Assembly: GCA_003439945.1 (NCBI GenBank)
Contig: QVRM01000313.1
Coordinates: 480,001 to 544,000, forward strand
Origin: Dermanyssus gallinae
Taxonomy: Eukaryota > Arthropoda > Arachnida > Mesostigmata > Dermanyssidae
Direction of reading: 5' to 3'
Length of the DNA stretch: 64,000 bases
Part shown: positions 36,690-47,111 of the stretch, piece by piece
How the letters are laid out: each line of letters starts with the position of its first letter
How positions within the stretch are numbered: position 1 is the first letter of the stretch
Position numbers and translations under genes: made by a program
Notes under the pieces: generated by a model
What the model was told of the DNA's origin: nothing
What the model saw: the letters and a program-made list of their open reading frames with translations, nothing else
Database searches by the model: none

Positions 36690-37453
36690 TAGGGTTAGGG
36701 CATTATTAGATAAGATGGCTGGGGGGCTTATAACGCAGATCTACAAAAGCTGACCGACAGATTGATGTCTTTATTCGACTCTCCTCTCAATGAAAGGGCT
36801 AAACAGAGCAGTTGGACAGCCTCTTTGCAAGAAAAAGGTTAGCAAGCCTGATCGATAAAGCCCCCACCGTGACCAATGAAGCCAGGCTTTGAGCCGTTGT
36901 TAGTAGTCAAGGAACTGGAGCTTGGTCACTTGCCCTACCCTGTCCACAAATTGGGACTCTTTTGGATGACGAGACAAAGCGCATTAGTACAGGACTGCGG
37001 CTTGGTGTTGACCTAGTTGTCCCTCATCAATGTCGTTGTGATTACCTTGCAGACGCTTTGGCGCATCATGGCTTCTCATGCGCCTTCGGCACAGACCGAA
37101 GAGCACGCCACTCGGCTTTAAACGACACTTCCAGTCGAGCACTGAGGTCTGCTGGCCTTCCGTGTGTGCTACCTCCAAGTCTATCCAGAGACGATTAAAA
37201 AAGGCCTGACGGTCTTTCTCTAACCCCCGTTAAGCGTGGTCGCATGCTTGTTTGGGACGCAACCGACTCATTAGCCCGAGCTTCGATGGTCGTTGCAGGT
37301 GCGGACCAGGCAGGTCATGCGTCCAGGTTAGCAGAGGCTAACAAATGTAGAAAATACTCTGGCGTTGGTTATCCGCACCATTTTTATGCGTTGGCTTTCG
37401 AAACAATGGGAGGAGCAGGCCCGCTTACACTGAAATTGATTCAGCGCTTTTAA
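36690..37453 (+). pseudogene. RT-linked C-terminal domain, copy B
   Basis: From about 36810 the frame reads LFARKRLASLIDKAP, one stop, then GTGAWSLALPCPQ and LLDDETKRISTGLRLG, PHQCRCDYL, RARHSALNDTSSRALRSAG. After a frame change at about 37200 come MLVWDAT, HASRLAEANKCRKYS and HHFYALAFETMG, ending LIQRF and a stop. This order matches the extended C-terminal region of a family of invertebrate RT proteins. The Cys of the usual GLHGLSC is shifted (GFSCAFG). It is the longest of three copies and is followed directly by the minisatellite. Confidence 0.82.
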
Positions 37454-38335
37454 GAACCAGTGAGGAGCAGATGGTTCCGAGGACGAGCCGGTGCTAAGGA
37501 CCAGTGAGGCAAACGCCCTTCTTAGGACGAGCCGGTTCTAAGAACCAGTAAAGAGAACGTGGTTCTAAGGACGAGTCGGTTCTAAGAACCAGTGATGTGG
37601 ACGCGGTTTTAAGGACGAGCCGGTTCTAAGAACCAGTGAGGAGAACGCGGTTCTAAAGACGAGCCGGTTCTAAGAACGAGGCGGTTCCAGGACGAGGCGG
37701 TTATAAGAACCAGTGCGGTGAATGCGGTTTTTAGGACGAGCCGGTTCTAAGAACCAGAATGGAGCATGCGGTTTTTAGGACAAGCCGGTCCTAAGAACGA
37801 GTGAGGAGTTCTAAGGACAAGCCGGTTTTAAGGACAAGTCGGCTCTAAAGACGAGCCGGCTCTAAGAAAGAGTGAGGTAAACGCGGTTCTTAGGACGAGC
37901 CGGTTCTAAGAACTAGTGAGGAGAGCGCGGTTCTTAGGACGAGCCGGTTTTAAGAGGCAGTAAACACCAGTGAGGTAAGTGCGGTTTTTAGGGCGAGCGG
38001 TTTTAAAAACCAGTGAGAAGAACGTGGTTCTAAGGAGGAGGAGGCGGTTCTAGAATCGAGGCGGTTGTAAGAACGAGGCGGTTCTAAGGACGAGCCGGTT
38101 GTAAGGACGACGCCGGTTCTGAGAATCAGTGAGGTAAACGGAGTTTTTAGGACGAGTCGGTTCTAAAAACCAGTGAGGAAAACGCGGTTTTAAGGACAAG
38201 CCGGTTTTTAGGACGAGCCGGTTCTAGGAACCAGTGAGGAAAACGCGGTTCTATGGACGAGTCAGTTCTAAGAACCAGTGGGGTAAATACGGTTCTTATG
38301 ACGAGCCGGTTGTAAGAACCAGTCAGGAGAAGCCT
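37449..38335. repeat. 44-bp degenerate minisatellite with palindromic core
   Basis: About 20 imperfect units of about 44 bp, each made of GAACCAGTGAGGAGAACGCG plus GTTCTAAGGACGAGCCG. At most unit junctions GGTTCT-A-AGAACC forms a 6-bp inverted repeat with a one-base centre. Units vary by substitutions and small deletions, so the array is old or poorly homogenised. It begins at the stop codon of the preceding retroelement domain. Confidence 0.95.
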
Positions 38336-38486
38336 CAACCTTTCCACGGGAGACTCGAGAGCATCGGCATTTTTGCGTTAGAGGCTGTCGCTCGAAATTC
38401 AGCGACGAAACTTAGCATCTGTTCGAGGCACAATGTCAAACTGAGCCAATCCTAAATTAGGGAACCCGTAACTTCACGTTAACGCG

Positions 38487-38524
38487 GAGACAATTGTGCA
38501 CTCCAATGTGCTAACATAAAAAAT
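38487..38524 (+). repeat. Shared ~37-bp motif, copy 2
   Basis: Matches 13754-13790 (GAGACAATT, CACTCCAA, GTGCTAACATA) and runs into an A/T-rich tail. Its position about 1 kb after the RT-linked domain on the same strand suggests the 3' end of that element. Confidence 0.6.
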
Positions 38525-38839
38525 ATATATAATACAAATATATATAATAGTAATAATAATAAAATGACCTGCATATCGTTGAAATGTCTTATCAATCGAG
38601 GCATTGTTCACGAAGCAATTAACGATGCCATCTTTCGTTGAATAATTTAATTGATGTACATTCCCTTATTCCATTATCGAGAGCGTTTCATTCTTGGGCA
38701 TGAACATATCAGGTGATTTAAGTCGGTTTGTAATGGTTGCGGTAAGTAATGGGGATCCTCAGAGGTGAATTGCTGCGATTATAATTGGTGTTGGATATGC
38801 AATAAAACGATAAATGTGTGGTAAAGTTTCGATATGCAA

Positions 38840-39412
38840 GAACGCCTTATTCAAATCTGTAAAATGATGGTGTTTTAAGTAGTTTATGAATAGCATAAAT
38901 ATGATATACACTTTTACCCTTCCTGTAGCCAAAAATGACCCTTAAAGCACTATTCTGTGCAATCCTATCTAATATGTTAGTGTTGAAAGCGTTGACTCGA
39001 ACAATGGCAAACAATTTATAAGAGGAATAAGGATTCATATACAGTCAACATCACACCAGGGTATAGGCGATAAAAGAAGCAGTGCAACGATTTTTGGTCC
39101 AACGTTGTGCATTTCGCGCTGTGTTTGTTGTACATTAGTAATGCCAAGTTTTATTAACCGATTGATTGATCTTTGCCATGAAGTAAAAATTAATATTTTC
39201 ATTTTTTGCCTGTATTTTAAGTACCAATTTAAGATACGTTTAAGTTGACTATTTGTATACTCAACATCGCTAGTTCGATTTTGTAAGGGAATTGCGCAAA
39301 AAAAAGTGATGTCATCGGCAAAAGCGTCGTGAACGTCGAGTATATAACACTGAACCGCAATCATGTGTTGATAAACGCAAAAAACAGCAGTTTTCATGCT
39401 GAAATAGCTCAT
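38840..39412 (-). pseudogene. CR1/jockey-like RT remnant
   Basis: The minus-strand frame from 39412 has HDAFADDITFF, an RT catalytic FADD box, then YTNSQLKRILNWYLKYRQKM, like the helix that follows it. The next frame (from 39038) reads ILDRIAQNSALRVIFGYRKG, matching the IQNRALRIIFG thumb block. The middle is missing and frames differ, so it is inactive. It is a different family from the 10.7-13.6 kb element. Confidence 0.7.
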
Positions 39413-39413
39413 G

Positions 39414-39416
<3 letters not shown>

Positions 39417-39463
<47 letters not shown>
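39417..39463. repeat. (TA)n microsatellite
   Basis: About 46 bp of TA repeat. Confidence 0.95.
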
Positions 39464-39466
<3 letters not shown>

Positions 39467-39469
39467 ATA

Positions 39470-41885
39470 TAAGCATGCGCATCACTTTCTACAAACGTTC
39501 ATGATAATCAAGAATGGCAGCGTTATTCGTTGTGCTGTCTAGATGTTGCACTGCTTGTCTGAGACTGCTTGGCGCTTTGCCTAATTGCAATGTATGTCTC
39601 AGTATGCGGCATCTCCGGATGGGCGGCACGAAGCGACTAGAATGCCGAACGCAACGATGATGGACCTAACGACACTAAAGGAAAAGTTCCTCTGCAGCTT
39701 ATGGATGATGAAGGTTTTGCGTGTGCTAACGCACGTAAATACTTTATCTAAGTCTGTTAGAGCGGCAGAAGTACGCTAGGCTTATTGGTTCAGAATCTTG
39801 ATAGAGCTAAGTTCTGGAGCCTGCTGAAATAAAGCATCTTTCTGTACGAGCTGTAGTATACGTTCCTGTTCTAGGGCAGAAGGAGAAAAAACGGTCATAG
39901 ATTCAACCGACCCGCTAACTCGATCTAGCCGCTATTTTAGTCGACATCAAGCCGTGTCGTGGAAACATCATGCCGTGGGAATGATAAGGATGTCTGCTGT
40001 CAGTCTCTCAAACAAGTGATGCAGAGAGGTGCAAATGGAGAAGGTTCAAGCCGCGGAGATCCCCGCCGTGGTTTGAGCAGACCTGCTGCAGAAAGGTTGC
40101 TCGGCTTGCTAAAATTAGCAAAGGCCGGAGCAAATCACAACTACAAGCAAGGCAAATATTTCTCTCTCTGCCTCTGATAGGAAGTTCTCCATAGAACCTT
40201 GCCGTGACTGTCATGTGGAACGTGCTAGGCGAGAGGAGGCTCGTCTGGTCGAACGACCACAAAGAGAATTTTATGGCCACGTAAACCGATCTCCTAAGGG
40301 AGCACGGTACTCATTGAGTGAGGAGCTGGTGGGGCGTCACCTGACCAGTCTTCTGGTCAACCCCGATGTCAAAAACTCGATTTCAGAAGTTGACTGTCCG
40401 TTCACCTGGAACAGCACACAATAAGTCTACCCTTTGGGGAAGATGAAGTGTTCGGTAGATAAGTGGTAAGCCAAACCATTAAGAAGGAAGGGCGGATGCC
40501 CAGATATGAGGCTATTTTGCAAGACTCTGTTATTCAAGAGCAGCGGTCGAAAATGTACGTCGAATGTCTGTTAGTACGGCAGTGCGCTTGTTTTTGCTGA
40601 CGACCCTACTGAAGTTGTCGTATAGTTTAGACAGGATGTAGCAATACCTGTCTTAAGCGATTTCTAATTTGCTTGAGAAGTGCTTTACGCTCTACATGAC
40701 ATAAGTGCTTACCTTTAAAGTTGGGCGAGAAGCCGCCTCGTGTATGTATTGTCGGACTGTGCGCTGATGATGGAGATGCTTCAGCTTTGGCTGCGCATGT
40801 CTATGACGAAGCTTAGCCAGTTCCTGGGAGAGTGGCGTCGCAAAGTCGGGGAGGCATCGACGAAGACGCTAGTCACCTTTAAGTCTCCCTGGTTGTGGGC
40901 CGTGGTGATCTGCGGTCACCGACACGTCTATACCAGGTATACCGTACAGCGGTTCTATCACTATGGTATGCTTCCGTGAAGAGTTTTACGAGGACTTTAG
41001 TACTTAGTGTATTTTTCTTTCTTCTGATCTTCGCACTTCTTCTTCTGATGAAACGACAAGCGATGTAATTTATTATTGACATGAACCATCTTGTATATAT
41101 TCCATTTGAATGGTTGATTGGTTGCTGATCGTCTAAGTACGTCTCATACATAGTACAGAAGATTAAGACTATTGGGTCTATCCACAGAGGTGTCCGTAAA
41201 TTAGAACTTATCGACATTCGCGCTGGAGACGACGCTCAAAAGCTTCGGGATACTTTGTTTTGTTCTTTAATATTACAATACTTGACATTAAAAACGCCAA
41301 CTGATTCTTTAGTTTTTCGAATAAGAGACCACATTTCCCTAGTAGAGTTGCACGCCCGAAAAAAATAGCTGGCAATGGATACACAAAATTTGGGCTCAGT
41401 TCTTCTATAGCAATATCCCTTTGCCGCCATGGTACGCGAGTGACGTTAGCACGAAACGGTGCCGCGCATTCTTAGTTCATATGCATTCATTGCACAGTGA
41501 CCACAACAGTCGGAGCATTCGATGGAAGCTAACCTTGTCTGCCAGGACTTGCGTCGTGGCCACTTGGCGGCAGGCTTGAATTGACTTCATATACGGTGAC
41601 CAGCCAAGGCTGGTTCGATATGAGCTCGAGTACGTTGACTCTTTTCGCCGGCCGAGTCTAGCGAATCTCAATGTTTGCCAGACCGTTCACGAAAAGTGTT
41701 TGAGAAGGAAGCGGATATTAGAAATCGCTGACGGTCTGCCTTTGCAATGTGTCAAAGTCTTCTTCCCTTTATTGTGAGGAAGCTGTACAGAGACATAGAC
41801 ACCATTATAACATAACAAAAACCTGCAAAATAAACAGACGTTGCTCACTTTCACAGTAATAGAAAAGCTCGCGCATGTAAGTGTA
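39470..41885. other. Unassigned DNA, possible RT traces
   Basis: No clear gene. At 40230-40420 a frame EFYGHVNRSPKGARYSLSEE, then LTSLLVNPD, has the look of the linker before an RT domain, and near 40755 CADDGD could be a decayed YADD box. Both are too short to rely on. Confidence 0.25.
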
Positions 41886-42092
41886 AATAGACATACCTAA
41901 AAAAATACTTTTCGGGATAAACCTCAGCCAATATGTAACGTCCACGGGACTGCTTTTCGCAATGCTTCATAGGCGAATCCCCATAAATACAAATGTGCAA
42001 TGGTGGGGCTCGAACCCGCGCACCTATGTGTTTTCTCCGGTCGCGAGGCGCAGGCGAAAGGCACCACGCCACCGGGCTCGACAATAGACATA
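41886..42092 (-). mobile_element. tRNA-derived SINE, copy B, with 10-bp TSD
   Basis: The element is 41896-42082 on the minus strand, flanked by a perfect 10-bp duplication AATAGACATA (41886-41895 and 42083-42092). A box TGGCGTGGTGCC at 42071-42060 and B box GGTTCGAGCCC at 42016-42006 match pol III consensus better than in copy A. The body and the T-rich 3' end agree with copy A to the end. The 3' end is AGTATTTTTTTAGGT rather than poly(A). It is transcribed by RNA polymerase III and moved by LINE enzymes in known SINE families. Confidence 0.95.
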
Positions 42093-42157
42093 ATTACTCA
42101 CATTTGTTTATCTATATTGTCGACGGGACAGCAGGGAATTGCATCTATATCTATATA

Positions 42158-43759
42158 AAGTGTGTTGCAAAAAATTAGCAACTCATGTTTTTTGCGATAA
42201 TTTCGGCTTGGTTTATTTGAATGGCTTGACATTTTAAGCGCATGATGTACATGACGAAACATGAGTGTTGATTTTATTGCAATCTCAAAATCGGTTCATA
42301 CAAAAATTAAAAAGTGTGAAAAAACAGTGTTGCAAAATATTAGCAACAATAACATGCTAACAACGCAGCTCTTGTTTGTAAAGGATAGTCGATACTACAG
42401 CTGATATTCGATCCCAGGGATCAAATGTCAGGAATATTGTCTAGCTAAATCAATCGTTATATAGCTGCAAAATATTCTACAGCTTAGTCGTTGTTCCGAA
42501 CTAACGACGAATCTTATGTTTAAACCATGGGTCGTACAAAGGATCTTTCGGATAACGAAAAGACAAGAATTGAGGCATATGCTGAGCTCGGTCATACAGT
42601 AACTGCTATAGCAACCAGATTAGGACGGCATAAGAGCACCATCAGCAGGTTCTTACACCCTGGAGTGAACCAAAGGTGCAGATCTAACAGTGGGCGTAAG
42701 CCAGTTTTGACTATTCGAGATCGGCGAAGGATCATACAGTTGGCTACTCATGACCAAATGTCTTCTTCCAGGATCAGGACTACTTTGGGAGTGCCAGTGC
42801 ACCGATCCACAGTGTACCGAGTGTTAAGTTCTGACAAAACAAAAACGTGCGATACGCGAAAAGCAAGCTTATGCCGCGACTGCAACCGAAGCACATTGTC
42901 GCACGGCGTGAATTTTCGCATAGATACCAAACTTGGGATAACGAGTGGAAAAACATCGTCTTCTCGGATGAAAAAAAAATTAATCTCGATGGCCCTGACG
43001 GCTGTCAGTACTATTGGCACGACTTACGGAAGGAACCTAAATGGTTCTCGAAACGTGTGGCCGGTGGTGGCTCTGTGAAATATTGGGGCGCGTTTGGATA
43101 TAATGGGAAGTCTGATCTAGTCGAGATTCTGGGCCGAAACAATTCTGACATGTACCAGCGCATTGTCGGTTCCCAGTTAGAAGCCCACTTCAGAAGAATT
43201 GGGGGACCTGACGCAGTTTTTCAACAAGACAACGCCACGTTTCATACCTCGGCTAGCACTATAGCCTTTTTCAAGAACAAGGAGTGCCACTTTTTGACTG
43301 GCCGGCATTAAGTCCAGACCTGACTCCTATTGAAAATCTTTGGGGACATTTGGTAAAGCAGATTTACGCAAATGGTCGACAAACTAATCATTTGTCGGAC
43401 CTCAAAGAAGCTGTCCAGCAAGCATGGACTAATATTCCACTTTCGTACTTACAACAGCTCATTAACTCCATGAAAGACCGAGTTTACTATTTGATTCAGA
43501 AGAAGTGATGAAAAACCCGTTTCTAGAATAAAATATGTAGTTTCAAATGAGTCGTACAGCCCTGCTAAGAATCGAATACGCTGTAAGGCGCTATTGTTGC
43601 TAATATTTTGCAACACTGTTTTTTCACACTTTTTTATTTTTTGTATGAACCGATGTTGAGATTGCAATGAAATCAACACTAAAATTTCAAGCCATTCAAA
43701 TAAACCAAGCCGAAATTATCACAAAAAACATCGAGTTGCTAATTTTTTGCAACACACTT
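42158..43759 (+). mobile_element. Tc3-like transposon 1 with long IR/DR ends
   Basis: A 1.6-kb element flanked by TA. The left inverted repeat is about 190 bp (42158-42350), the right about 165 bp (43593-43759). The left has about 28 bp extra (near 42235-42262). Each arm carries two copies of a binding-site-like palindrome: GTTGCAAAAAATTAGCAAC at the outer end and GTTGCAAAATATTAGCAAC at the inner end (42329-42347; 43596-43614). This is the IR/DR layout known from Tc3 and Sleeping Beauty-type elements. A microsatellite follows on the right. Confidence 0.94.
42527..43508 (+). pseudogene. Tc3-like transposase, two frameshifts
   Basis: Three frame segments, 42527-42845, about 42847-43285 and 43284-43508. 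N-terminus: LSDNEKTRIEAYAELGHTVT and KSTISRFL form the first helix-turn-helix; RSTVYRVL ends a second. Catalytic residues: IVFSDEKK (Asp codon 42967-42969), VFQQDNATFH (Asp codon 43228-43230) and LSPDLTPIENLWG (Glu codon 43332-43334). If the second frameshift is a one-base loss, the spacing is DD34E. The first shift lies in an A-rich run near 42840. All three catalytic residues survive, so decay is recent. Confidence 0.93.
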
Positions 43760-43768
43760 TATATACAT

Positions 43769-43772
<4 letters not shown>

Positions 43773-43823
<51 letters not shown>

Positions 43824-43827
43824 GATG

Positions 43828-43891
<64 letters not shown>
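43773..43891. repeat. (TA)n microsatellite between Tc3-like 1 and mariner A3
   Basis: About 120 bp of TA with one short interruption near 43818-43836. Confidence 0.95.
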
Positions 43892-43894
<3 letters not shown>

Positions 43895-44260
43895 GTAGTT
43901 TAATAAGTTCTTAGAATGAAAACCGAGAATTTTTCAAATCATGTTTTTAAATTTTTCTTATTCGATATGCTCCCCGAGAAGCTCAATACACTTTTCCCAC
44001 CGAGATTTCAGAGCTTTCATACCTCTTGAGTAGAATTCCGCGTCGTTAGACTGAAAATAGGCATTGACAGCAGCCTTAACCTCTTCATTGCTGGAAAAAC
44101 GCTTTCCACCGAGACTATTCTTCAAATGTCCGAAGAGGAAATAATCAGAGGGGGCCAGGTCTGGAGAATAGGAGGGTTGTTCAATAAGTTCGAACCTCAG
44201 TTGGGCCAGTTTTGCCGATGCTTGCCGGGACTTGTGTGCAGGAGCATTGTCCTGGTGTAC
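43892..44260 (-). mobile_element. Mariner A3, 3'-end fragment
   Basis: Starts at the TA-flanked terminal repeat and is nearly identical to the reverse complement of mariner A1 17235-17594. It stops abruptly after the codons around the second catalytic Asp (GCATTGTCCTGG), then enters unrelated sequence. It encodes only the transposase C-terminus. Unlike A1, the GTCC here fits an Asp at the second catalytic position. Confidence 0.93.
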
Positions 44261-44385
44261 ATGATTAATAAATCATCGCAATGTTTTCTATATAAATATA
44301 TATATATATATATATATAGACAGAGAGAGAGACAGAGAGATTGTCGAAGGGATAGCCGGTATTCAAATAGATATATATATATGTA

Positions 44386-45787
44386 AACAGTCCCTGAAAA
44401 AAATATAAAGCCACCCATTGTTTGCCATATTTCACGCATTTATTATAACCAACCATGTAAATATCACTGTGGTACATGCTTACAGAGTAACAGCGGAGAC
44501 TTCCATCGACATTTGAGGTCTCGGATTACTTTGAACCAAGGGATTTCCACATTTGGCACAGCTACACCGCGAAAAAATTAAAATGCCACTAGCAAGATAC
44601 ATGTCTCAACGAGTGAATTAAGCGGATAAATGGCGTTTAGGCTCATTTCACGGCACCCAGCAACTATTCTTAATACTCAGTGAACTTCCCGTTAAGTCGG
44701 ATAACCTCAAAAATGCGGTTTGGTATAGTGTTAAACAAATTTTGAATGACGTCTTGCAAGAGCTCGTCTAAAGCCTTGCAAATTGTTTTTCGTTGGTGTA
44801 AACTTACCGTGAAAGCCAGCTCCACACATTCTGGATGATATTAAGATCAAGTGAGACTGCAGGCCAGCGGAGAACCTCAATGTGACGTTGGTCGAACCAG
44901 CTTCCGATCGGCCTGACGGTGTGAATCGGGGCGTTATTATGACGTATTAGTGACGTTTTGACAAAATTTGTTGTTCCTTGTGGACATCGTGCAAATAATA
45001 GTTAAATCGATCCGGTTTATCAAAGTTAAACATTTTTTATCCAAAAAGAGCACTCTGTGTCACTCAGTGGTCCATGACATCGTATCGTGGGCGAAGTCAA
45101 GACGAGCTTTCATCGGTCAGCGGTCAGTCGTTGTTTTTTCTTGTGTTTTTTTCTCATGAGTCAGTGCGTCTTCCTGAGGAATTTTTTTGCACGTTCGTTT
45201 GCACGTCGGCCGCTGGCGCAATTGCCCTCGCCGAGGGCGCAGAGTTCGACGCTTTCTTCTAAATTGCAGCTTGCTTCATTCTGAAATGGCATTTGGACGC
45301 CCGAAACTCTTTTTTATGCCTATATATATTTTTTTATGCCTATTATATATGTTTTACCCAAATTAACAAAGTTATTCACTACTTGGGGACAACGTGGGAA
45401 ATTTCGCGATTAGAGAGTCCAATGGCCCCATACGCATTGATATGGACCTTTTCGTCACTCATGAGGCGCTAGCCTAAGTCTATCGCTTCAACAATAAAAA
45501 ACTTCTGGTAGGAGGTCTGCCTCTGTTTCTGTCGAACCCAAACATCGTCATTCTGCTTAAGATTACTCGTTAAAACATGCATCTTGCTACTGGCATTATA
45601 ATTTTTTGCGGTGTAGCTGTGCCAAATGTGGAAATCTCGTGGTTCAAAGTAATCCGAGACCCCAAATGTCGATAAAAGTCTTCGCTGTTACTCTGTGAGC
45701 ATGTAGCACTGTAGTCATTGCACGTTTGGTTACAATAAATGCGCGTAATGTGGCAAAAATGGGTGACCCTATATTTTTTTCAGGGGC
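44386..45787 (-). mobile_element. Tc3-like transposon 2 with ~215-bp inverted repeats
   Basis: The outer ~215 bp at left (44386-44600) match the reverse complement of the right end (45570-45787). Both begin CCCTGAAAAAAATATA and include GGTCTCGGATTACTTTGAAC and CACAGCTACACCGC. TA flanks both ends, next to TA tracts. About 1.40 kb long. The terminal sequence is unrelated to Tc3-like 1, although the proteins are similar. Confidence 0.9.
44670..45462 (-). pseudogene. Tc3-like transposase 2, decayed
   Basis: Start at 45462 with MSDEKVHINAYGAIGLSNRE, a helix-turn-helix opening. Then, in several frames, VLFLDKK (first Asp kept, the usual SDE changed), HNNAPIHTVR (second Asp now Asn) and WPAVSLDLNIIQNVW (the final Glu of PIEN now Gln), ending in a stop at 44670-44672. 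At least two of three catalytic residues are lost and several frameshifts are present. The middle matches Tc3-like 1 in pattern (DGPDGxxYYWHDLRKE-like). Confidence 0.85.
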
Positions 45788-46130
<343 letters not shown>

Positions 46131-46396
46131 ATTTCTGTCCCGTCGACGTGTACATACGTATACACCCCAGCAGCGAAGACGCAATAAGTCACTGAATGCG
46201 CGAGCATCTGTGATAAAGAAGAAGGCATGACAAAAATGAATTAGTAGTCGTTGGCGCGAGCCAGGCAGAGGACGTGTGTTTTTTGAGCAAGAGACTGGCA
46301 AACGATCGCCGTCCTATCGTAAGAATGGTGAACACTAGTCTCTATGTTCGATTAACGTTTCATTATAAAGTACAGGCGTTTCTACATAAATGTATG

Positions 46397-46400
<4 letters not shown>
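46131..46400. other. Unassigned DNA
   Basis: Nothing recognised. Confidence 0.4.

Positions 46401-46467
<67 letters not shown>
46401..46467. repeat. (TA)n microsatellite
   Basis: About 65 bp of TA repeat. Confidence 0.95.
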
Positions 46468-46470
<3 letters not shown>

Positions 46471-46589
46471 ATAATTACTGTATCGAGTCGGGTGGAGAAG
46501 GACGATCACGACCACACATCACGCAAACTGTTTGAGCAGAAACTGTGTCGTACAAAACTCAGTTGATTTTTATTGACCCACCGCAAAAC

Positions 46590-46850
46590 GTGACGGCCGA
46601 ATTTTATTGACCATATTATTGACGGTAAGATTTTAGAAGCGATTGCACCCCCTGGGGGCACAGCTACTTCAGGTGGGTGTTACAACGGGACGAGGCACCC
46701 GCTCACACCGTGCAGAACCGTGCAGTACTGGTGCTAGTGGTGCAGCCATCATCTCCACCGCGGAGCTCAGATCTCAACCCCCATGGAATTCATTGTATCG
46801 GGGTTTTTGAAAGCCGGATTTGGGACTACTTGATTCCAAGGGTGTATACA
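46590..46850 (+). pseudogene. Tc1/mariner-superfamily transposase fragment
   Basis: ILEAIAPPGG-like sequence is followed, in another frame, by LQRDEAPAHT (compare LQQDGAPAHT, the second catalytic Asp block). Then come SSDLNPHGIH and GVFESRIWDY, matching SSPDLNPLDFxxWGxLESRV of the maT/DD37D-like group. The third Asp position is lost. Ends are not visible. It is a short, old remnant unrelated to mariners A and B. Confidence 0.65.
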
Positions 46851-47045
46851 ATATGTTAAATTATTTCAATGGGTGTATAATACAAATTTAAAATTTTACA
46901 TTTCTTTATGAACCGATTTTAACATAAAACAACATTCAATAACCTAGCTATACTCCTAAAAAGTAAACTTTGGCGATGTTAGTATCTATTGTTGTTATTT
47001 CATGGTGTGCTTTCAAAGTTAATACCGCAATTATAGCCCATACTG

Positions 47046-47111
47046 TATATACACAGATGCGTATAGATGTACGCATATAAATATATAAATGTATATATAT
47101 ATATATATATA
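47046..47111. repeat. TA-bounded unit left of mariner A2
   Basis: Contains ATGCGTATAGATGTACGCAT (a GCGTA/TACGC hairpin) then ATAAATATATAAATG and (TA)n. Recurs at 49730-49801 with one substitution. Confidence 0.9.

Noticed and set aside
37449..38335. CRISPR-like array or coding repeat
   Set aside because: Units are degenerate along their whole length with no unique spacers. Frames through them are short and in no consistent phase.
37449..38335. Heat-shock element array
   Set aside because: TTC and GAA are separated by three bases in the palindrome, not the two of the canonical heat-shock element.
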